From the NCBI GenBank assembly GCA_002841945.1, contig PHBI01000019.1, positions 1 to 47,034 of the forward strand: 47,034 nucleotides of DNA, written 5' to 3'. The position numbers and the translations under genes are program-made. Of this stretch, positions 44,087 through 47,034 are shown one piece after another. The number at the start of each line of letters is the position of its first letter. The first letter of the stretch is position 1. The notes under the pieces were generated by a model. That model saw only the letters and a list, made by a program, of their open reading frames with translations, had not been told where the DNA came from and ran no database searches. Origin of the DNA: Deltaproteobacteria bacterium HGW-Deltaproteobacteria-14 (lineage in GTDB: Bacteria; Myxococcota_A; UBA9042; PHBI01).

Positions 44087-44533
44087 ATGCGAACGCGCTC
44101 GCTCTTCGTGCTGCTCTCGCTCGCCACTCTGCTCGCGGCGTGTGGACCCGGGCTCGATGAGAACACCGGCGGCGACGGGACCCGCGGAGAGGCCCGCGCC
44201 GTGGCCGTCGACGCGGCCGTCGACGACCGGGTGAGCGCCGACCAGGGCGACGGCACCGACTGGAAGAAGTTCGACCTCGACGACACCGCCAAGGTGACCG
44301 TGCGGTTCTGGTGGGACGAGCCTGGCGTCAACGTCACGATCACCCTGCGCGACGAGCTCGGTCAGAAGCTCACGGCGATGAAGCACGCCTCCGGACAGCG
44401 CGAGGAGACCCTCGGCCCGATCAAGCTCAAGGGCGGCAGCTACTTCCTCGAGATCGCGGCCAGCGCCGGCGCGAGCGTCTACACCTTCGAGGTGCAGACC
44501 GGCGGAGCCGGGACCCCGACGCCGGACTTCTGA
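44087..44533 (+). CDS. small lipoprotein with PPC-like domain
   Basis: 148 aa. Signal sequence RSLFVLLSLATLLAAC with a canonical lipobox (LAAC) at Cys19, so it is lipid-anchored. Residues ~60-140 (DWKKFDLDDTAKVTVRFWW, VNVTITLRDELGQ, GGSYFLEIAAS, YTFEVQTGG) fit the bacterial pre-peptidase C-terminal (PPC) beta-sandwich found on secreted proteins. GGAGG lies 4 nt before the ATG. Divergent from the ECF sigma gene across 124 bp, so it may be a co-regulated cell-envelope component of that system. A hairpin follows. Confidence 0.8.
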   Translation: MRTRSLFVLLSLATLLAACGPGLDENTGGDGTRGEARAVAVDAAVDDRVSADQGDGTDWKKFDLDDTAKVTVRFWWDEPGVNVTITLRDELGQKLTAMKHASGQREETLGPIKLKGGSYFLEIAASAGASVYTFEVQTGGAGTPTPDF

Positions 44534-44565
44534 GGCGCCCCGGCGCGCTGGGTCTCCCAAACGAC

Positions 44566-44604
44566 ACGTGCCCGCCGGCTGCGCCCGCGGGCACGTCGCG
44601 TTTC
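44566..44604 (+). terminator. hairpin terminator after the lipoprotein gene
   Basis: Perfect 10-bp stem ACGTGCCCGC (44566-44575) / GCGGGCACGT (44587-44596), 11-nt loop, then CGCGTTTC. Strong stem with a short T run. Confidence 0.6.
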
Positions 44605-44723
44605 AGGCCTCGCCTTCCTGCTCCGCGCCGGTCCACCGAACGGGGACAGCGCACCCCAGGTGGGGCCTCGAGACACCAGGCCAGGTGACCCGTCGCCCCC
44701 GCTTCGGAGCGTCGACGGCGCTC

Positions 44724-44749
44724 TGACGCAGCGCGTCGCCGCTGCGTCA
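44724..44749. promoter_or_regulatory. perfect 10-bp inverted repeat before an A8 tract
   Basis: TGACGCAGCG (44724-44733) and CGCTGCGTCA (44740-44749) around CGTCGC, followed by CG and eight A residues. The A tract is on the wrong side for an intrinsic terminator in the plus direction, and no T run lies on the minus side. An operator for a dimeric regulator is the better guess. The preceding 44605-44723 shows nothing else notable. Confidence 0.4.
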
Positions 44750-44789
44750 CGAAAAAAAAGCCTGAGTTTTCCTGCGGGCGTGCTCATGC

Positions 44790-44819
44790 GCTGCCTGTTT
44801 TTTATGTAAAAACAGCAGC
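44790..44819. promoter_or_regulatory. AT-rich hairpin 10 bp upstream of the eCIS promoter
   Basis: CTGTTTTT (44795-44802) pairs with AAAAACAG (44808-44815), extended by GCTG/CAGC with one bulged C; loop TATGT. It sits in a roughly 110-bp AT-rich island, unusual for this GC-rich DNA, directly before the predicted -35 box. It could be an operator, a silencer-binding site or a barrier terminator. Confidence 0.45.
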
Positions 44820-44829
44820 TTGGGTCCGT

Positions 44830-44858
44830 TTGACACCCGAAAAATCGCTTGATACCGT
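44830..44858 (+). promoter_or_regulatory. predicted promoter of the contractile-injection operon
   Basis: Perfect TTGACA (44830-44835), 17 nt, TACCGT (44853-44858). The predicted start near 44865 leaves about 70 nt of leader before the DUF4255 gene. Confidence 0.5.
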
Positions 44859-44936
44859 GCGCCATCCTCGACATGGGCGGCTACGGCCGGCGGCGACGGT
44901 GCCACCGGCGAGGGCTGCCCCCGAAGCGGGATCTGG

Positions 44937-45530
44937 ATGAGCCAGTTCGAAGTCATCAAGGACATCGGCGAGACGCTCAAGGCGCTGTTCGAGGAGTCCT
45001 TCAAGAGCGCGGGCTTCACCACGGTCAATATCTCCGTGGACAAGCCCAAGAAGGACAACATCAAGAACCTGCCGACGGTGAACTGCTACATGTACCACCT
45101 GGCCTTCGACCAGCGGTACCGTGAGCGCACCCAGACCCTCGTGTCGTCCTACATGAAGGACGGGCGCATCGTGGAGTACTACCGGGACGCCCCGGTCCAC
45201 ATGATGGCCCACTACATCATCAGCGTGTGGGGCAACTCGCCGGCCGAGGAGAACCTCCTCACGGGGCTGGCGGTCAAGACCCTGCTCGAGAACCCGATCC
45301 TGACGACTGAGCTGCTGAAGGGCGAGAGCTTCTTCCCCGACGACAAGCTCAACGTCTATCCCAACCTGCAATACGACTTTAACGACGTGCTGAGCTTCTG
45401 GCGCAGCATGAACGAGGAGATCCGGCCTGCCGTTTACTACTTCGTGCGTTTCCGTATCGAGTCCGATCGGAAGTCGCCGGAGGTGAGGCGCGTGACTGGC
45501 AAAGATCTTGCAGTGACACGGACCCGTTGA
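44937..45530 (+). CDS. DUF4255 / Pvc16-like contractile-injection tail terminator protein
   Basis: 197 aa. The pattern of an N-terminal helix (EVIKDIGETLKALFEESFK), LPTVNCYMYHLAFDQRYRER, DAPVHMMAHYIISVWGNSPAEENLLTG and WRSMNEEIRPAVYYFVRFRIE matches DUF4255, the Pvc16_N family found in extracellular contractile injection systems. Family members cap the sheath-tube end. It precedes the sheath and tube genes here. The ribosome site is weak (GGGAT). Codon use shifts to AAG, GAG and GAC, as for a well-expressed structural gene. Confidence 0.85.
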   Translation: MSQFEVIKDIGETLKALFEESFKSAGFTTVNISVDKPKKDNIKNLPTVNCYMYHLAFDQRYRERTQTLVSSYMKDGRIVEYYRDAPVHMMAHYIISVWGNSPAEENLLTGLAVKTLLENPILTTELLKGESFFPDDKLNVYPNLQYDFNDVLSFWRSMNEEIRPAVYYFVRFRIESDRKSPEVRRVTGKDLAVTRTR

Positions 45531-45559
45531 TTCCCAACGAGCCCCGCGCTGCTGGAACC

Positions 45560-45652
45560 GAACCCTCGGGTTCAGCCAACCACAACCCGCTTAGACGGAG
45601 TCCCAGGCCGGTGTGAATCGCCCCGCGAGGGGTAACGAGACGCGCGAGCGTC
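45560..45652 (+). promoter_or_regulatory. structured leader of the sheath gene
   Basis: Three structures precede the sheath ribosome site. GGGTTC (45568-45573) can pair upstream with GAACCC (45560-45565); alternatively CGGGTT (45567-45572) pairs downstream with AACCCG (45584-45589). These are mutually exclusive. Then come two tandem stem-loops with the same GNRA-type loop: CCCC-GCGA-GGGG (45621-45632) and GACGC-GCGA-GCGTC (45639-45652). GGAAGGA (45661-45667) follows, 7 nt before the ATG. Probable roles are mRNA stability or translation control for an abundant protein. Confidence 0.55.
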
Positions 45653-45674
45653 GACACACTGGAAGGAACTACAC

Positions 45675-46829
45675 ATGGCGACGAGCTACCTGTCCCCTGG
45701 TGTCTATGTTGAAGAGGTCGATCGCGGCACCAAGCCGCTCGAGATGGTCGGCACGAGCACCGTGGGCTTCATTGGCGAGACGACGGTTGGTCCGGTCAAC
45801 GAGCCGGTCTTCTGCACGAACTGGAGCCAGTTCACGAAGCACTTCGGTGACTTCCAGCACAGCGAGTACCTCGCGCACGCGGTCTACGGCTTCTTCAACA
45901 ACGGCGGCGGCCGCTGCTTCGTGCTGAACGTCGGCGCCGGCGATCCCGAGAAGAAGGTCGCGTCGAAGGCGGCCCTCTACATCGGCAGCGACAACGGCCC
46001 GGGCACCCGTACCGGTCTGAAGGCCTTCGAGGACGTCGAGGAGATCAACATCGTCGCGGCCCCCGGTCAGACCGACCCGGCGATCCAGGACGCCGTGCTC
46101 TCGCACTGCGAGAACATGCGCTACCGCTTCGCGGTCATGGACAGCCCCGAGGTCATCGAGAAGGGCGGCGTCGACAAGCTGCCGAAGCCCCGCGACTCCA
46201 AGTACGGCGCGTACTACTTCCCGTGGATCGAGGTCTACGACCCCTACAAGGGCAACGTCTTCCAGCCCCCGAGCGGCTACATGTGCGGCGTCTACGCCCG
46301 CAGCGATGGGGAGCGCGGTGTCCACAAGGCGCCGGCCAACGAGCTCGTGCGCGGCGCCCTCGGTCTCCGCTACAACATCACCAAGGGCGAGCAGGACATC
46401 CTCAATCCGAAGGGGATCAACTGCATCCGGTCGTTCACCAACCGCGGCATCCGCGTGTGGGGCGCCCGTACCATCTCGTCCGACGCCAGCTGGCGCTACA
46501 TCAACGTCCGGCGCCTGTTCAACATGGTCGAGCAGTCGATCGAGATCGGCACCCAGTGGGCCGTGTTCGAGCCGAACGACCAGCGCCTGTGGAAGCGCAT
46601 CACCCGTGACCTCACCGCGTTCCTGATGCGCCTGTGGCGCCAGGGCGCCCTCTTCGGCAAGACCCCGGAGGAGGCCTTCTACGTCAAGTGCGACGAGGAG
46701 ACCAACCCGCCCGAGGTCATCGACGCCGGCCAGCTGATCTGTGAGATCGGCATGTGCCCGGTGAAGCCGGCCGAGTTCGTCGTCTTCCGCATCGGCCAGA
46801 TGCCGTCCGGCGGCGACGTCAGCGAGTAA
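45675..46829 (+). CDS. contractile tail sheath protein (eCIS)
   Basis: 384 aa. The N-terminus YLSPGVYVEEVDRGTKPLE is the typical sheath opening, followed by GVGFIGET-like VGFIGETTVGP. The C-terminal third contains NCIRSFTNRGIRVWGARTISSD and WRYINVRRLFNMVEQSIEIGTQWAVFEPND, the conserved phage-sheath/Pvc2-4 core that interlocks subunits. It ends in a domain that fits around the tube. At 384 residues it is a compact sheath without large surface insertions. Strong ribosome site GGAAGGA. Lies between the DUF4255 and tube genes, with structured RNA on both sides, as expected where high and unequal expression is needed. Confidence 0.95.
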   Translation: MATSYLSPGVYVEEVDRGTKPLEMVGTSTVGFIGETTVGPVNEPVFCTNWSQFTKHFGDFQHSEYLAHAVYGFFNNGGGRCFVLNVGAGDPEKKVASKAALYIGSDNGPGTRTGLKAFEDVEEINIVAAPGQTDPAIQDAVLSHCENMRYRFAVMDSPEVIEKGGVDKLPKPRDSKYGAYYFPWIEVYDPYKGNVFQPPSGYMCGVYARSDGERGVHKAPANELVRGALGLRYNITKGEQDILNPKGINCIRSFTNRGIRVWGARTISSDASWRYINVRRLFNMVEQSIEIGTQWAVFEPNDQRLWKRITRDLTAFLMRLWRQGALFGKTPEEAFYVKCDEETNPPEVIDAGQLICEIGMCPVKPAEFVVFRIGQMPSGGDVSE

Positions 46830-46849
46830 CCGTTTCTTGAAAGGCCCGC

Positions 46850-46877
46850 GGGGACCTGGGGTGGTCCCAGGTTCCCC
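46850..46877 (+). other. hairpin between sheath and tube genes
   Basis: GGGGACCTGGG (46850-46860) pairs with CCCAGGTTCCCC (46866-46877) with one bulged base and a 5-nt loop. No clear T tract. It may be a partial terminator or a 3' stabiliser that sets the sheath-to-tube ratio. Confidence 0.5.
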
Positions 46878-46904
46878 GTTGGGTCCGACTTTGGAGGATG
46901 ACTT

Positions 46905-47034
46905 ATGCCGAACCGTCGGCCCCATGATCACATTGGTAACTTCAACTTCAAGGTGGAGATCGAGGGCGTCACCCAGGGTGCCTTCCGCAACGTCGAGGGC
47001 CTCGACAGCGAGACCGAGATCGTCGAGTACCAGG
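46905..47034 (+). CDS. contractile tail tube protein, gp19-like (5' part only)
   Basis: 43 codons are visible. NFNFKVEIEGVTQGAFRNVEGLDSE is the start of the T4 gp19/Pvc1-type inner-tube family, which stacks as hexameric rings inside the sheath. GGAGG lies 7 nt before the ATG. Cut by the window end; downstream eCIS genes (baseplate, spike, ATPase, effectors) are expected beyond it. Confidence 0.88.
   Translation, partial: MPNRRPHDHIGNFNFKVEIEGVTQGAFRNVEGLDSETEIVEYQ

Noticed and set aside
43963..44343. N-terminal extension of the ECF sigma factor
   Set aside because: Would overlap the lipoprotein gene antisense and pass through the ECF promoter; the GTG at 43962 has an excellent ribosome site and starts at the sigma domain.
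44479..45371. Minus-strand frames under the eCIS promoter and the DUF4255 gene
   Set aside because: Antisense to a recognisable gene or crossing the AT-rich control region; no motifs.

Overview
The window is about 70% G+C by eye. It reads as chromosomal DNA of a member of the Myxococcota or a related deltaproteobacterial lineage. The grounds are the tRNA-tig-clpP-clpX-lon block, a PrkA kinase, a four-cysteine sigma-region-4-like protein, HEAT/TPR/CHAT proteins, an ECF sigma factor, an extracellular contractile injection (eCIS) locus and very high GC at third codon positions. The lineage is inferred from gene content only.

Layout. (1) 1-2679, minus: nadD (3' end off the window), a NamZ/DUF1343 hydrolase and an exported HEAT-repeat protein. 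(2) 2832-7472, minus: a tightly coupled trpE-G-D-C-F operon with several GTG starts; trpB and trpA are not here. A 64-bp divergent promoter region separates it from a fused moaD-moaE gene (plus). (3) 8245-11059, minus: PrkA and a small exported DsbD-alpha-like protein; then, plus, a membrane-anchored protein of unknown function and a sigma-region-4-like protein. (4) 12846-13222: an unusual intergenic array of hairpins plus two tandem ~133-bp copies of a nested palindrome whose arms show compensatory changes. (5) 13223-19117, minus: tig-clpP-clpX-lon, preceded by five tRNA genes (Arg-UCU, His-GUG, Arg-UCG, Lys-CUU, Leu-UAG) with hairpins in three spacers. (6) 20014-21364, plus: a four-helix membrane protein and a SprT-like metallopeptidase. 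(7) 21440-29431, minus: a partial Complex I operon nuoE-F-J-K-L-M-N lacking nuoG/H/I between F and J. (8) 29835-36708: a sugar nucleotidyltransferase, a PP2C phosphatase, uvrA, and a GT39-like glycosyltransferase overlapping uvrA by 4 nt. (9) 36677-43962, minus: an ECF sigma factor, a 199-aa beta-rich protein, a membrane CHAT peptidase with a DUF4384 domain, a secreted TPR-CHAT peptidase starting at TTG, and a membrane-anchored exported protein. The sigma gene is preceded by an ECF-type promoter; a PPC-domain lipoprotein is divergent. (10) 44534-47034, plus: an AT-rich control region, then the start of an eCIS operon (DUF4255/Pvc16-like, tail sheath, tail tube, cut by the window end).

Most of the window is housekeeping: tryptophan and molybdopterin synthesis, proteostasis, respiration and DNA repair. 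The accessory part is 36.7-47 kb. Its ECF-sigma/dual-CHAT operon is the best candidate for an undescribed regulated protease system, with one predicted peptidase on each side of the inner membrane. The tandem palindromic element between lon and the sigma-like gene is the best candidate for an unnamed structural element. Promoters, hairpins and start-codon choices were read by eye and are predictions.
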